Shown here piece after piece: positions 32,266-32,503 of a DNA stretch of 32,503 bases. Below the pieces are notes generated by a model, which made no database searches, was not told where the DNA came from, and worked only from the letters and a program-made list of their open reading frames with translations. A program made the translations under genes and the position numbers. Position 1 is the first letter of the stretch. Each line of letters starts with the position of its first letter. The DNA lies in assembly GCA_018701395.1 (NCBI GenBank), contig JABIWU010000062.1:1-32503 (forward strand), read 5' to 3'. Source of the DNA: Phycisphaerae bacterium. GTDB lineage: Bacteria; Planctomycetota; Phycisphaerae; Phycisphaerales; SM1A02.

Positions 32266-32503
32266 CTTGAATATCTCCATTGTCGTACATTGCGTGCAAT
32301 CCAATTGCGGCTTCTAGCACAGGCGCTTCACCGAATGAACCTGAATCTTTTGTTGTAATCCGAAGTGAAGAAATTCGAACAAGTCTGTTCATCGATTCAA
32401 CCTTTTCAATTACCGAAAAAATTGATTCGAAATCTGCGTGCAAGGTAACTGCTAGCGGCTGGATTGCAAATCCGCCCTTTTGTTGTAATTTTGAAGCAGT
32501 TGA
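32258..32503 (-). CDS. pilO: PilO-like pilus alignment protein, C-terminal part (runs off window)
   Basis: Only the last 81 residues are inside the window, and the frame is open through base 32503. The segment PLAVTLHADFESIFSVIEKV followed by RLVRISSLRITTKD matches the C-terminal ferredoxin-like domain of PilO, which forms the inner-membrane alignment complex with PilN and PilM. The end, about 25 residues from the last strand, is short and acidic. It overlaps the start of the PilP/GspC-like gene. Upstream pilM and pilN would be expected beyond the window edge. Confidence 0.78.
   Translation of the reverse strand, partial: STASKLQQKGGFAIQPLAVTLHADFESIFSVIEKVESMNRLVRISSLRITTKDSGSFGEAPVLEAAIGLHAMYDNGDIQDE

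Noticed and set aside
1-32503. Mobile elements, CRISPR arrays, tRNA and rRNA genes
   Set aside because: No transposase or integrase, no spaced direct repeats, and no cloverleaf or rRNA-like sequence was recognised by eye; short tRNAs could still be missed without a covariance search.

Overview
The window looks like a piece of a compact Planctomycetota chromosome, most likely from the class Phycisphaerae and perhaps from a marine metagenome-assembled genome. The best lineage clue is the secreted protein at 16355-18772. It ends in a short dockerin-like motif (PADLDGDGEINVADLL...GAWG) and carries repeated GACC(Y/F) cysteine-rich modules, a combination I associate with Phycisphaerae secreted proteins. 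Base composition is moderately AT-rich. Genes are tightly packed with many ATGA or TAATG overlaps, and I see no mobile element, CRISPR array, tRNA or rRNA. Lineage is an inference from protein style, not from a marker gene.

Left part (1-9148). A minus-strand group holds lysS, a secreted transglutaminase-like protein and a C-terminally truncated NAD(P)H-hydrate dehydratase. It is divergent from an SDR oxidoreductase and an unusual G/K-type phosphofructokinase. A second minus-strand group holds a degenerate UbiA-like membrane protein, plsY and a small HAD-like remnant, and it is divergent from purB. purB is followed by a structured leader and a 57-residue histone H1-like (Hc1) DNA-binding protein.

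Middle (9149-22219). After an intrinsic terminator come a FabZ-like dehydratase and a mannose-6-phosphate isomerase with overlapping stop and start codons. Next are a small unknown gene, an archaeal/eukaryote-like prolyl-tRNA synthetase, a true UbiA-type prenyltransferase, a bleomycin-hydrolase-type aminopeptidase, an MTA/SAH-nucleosidase-family enzyme and a conserved-looking cysteine-motif membrane protein. The large cysteine-rich secreted protein follows, then dnaK and dusB. dnaK has a strong terminator, a cysteine-containing tail and a very good sigma-54 (-24/-12) promoter match upstream.

Right part (22178-32503). A roughly 10 kb minus-strand operon encodes a type IV pilus / type II secretion-like machine: pilO (partial), a PilP/GspC-like protein, the secretin, a TPR lipoprotein that may be its pilotin, the PilB/GspE ATPase with an MshEN-like N-terminus, and the PilC/GspF platform protein. 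Inserted between the secretin/pilotin and the ATPase is a complete signalling cassette: sensor histidine kinase, single-domain receiver, GAF/HD-GYP phosphodiesterase and STAS protein, mostly joined by ATGA overlaps. The order suggests that a phosphorelay and c-di-GMP turnover are co-translated with the motor they may control. This is the most interesting system in the window.
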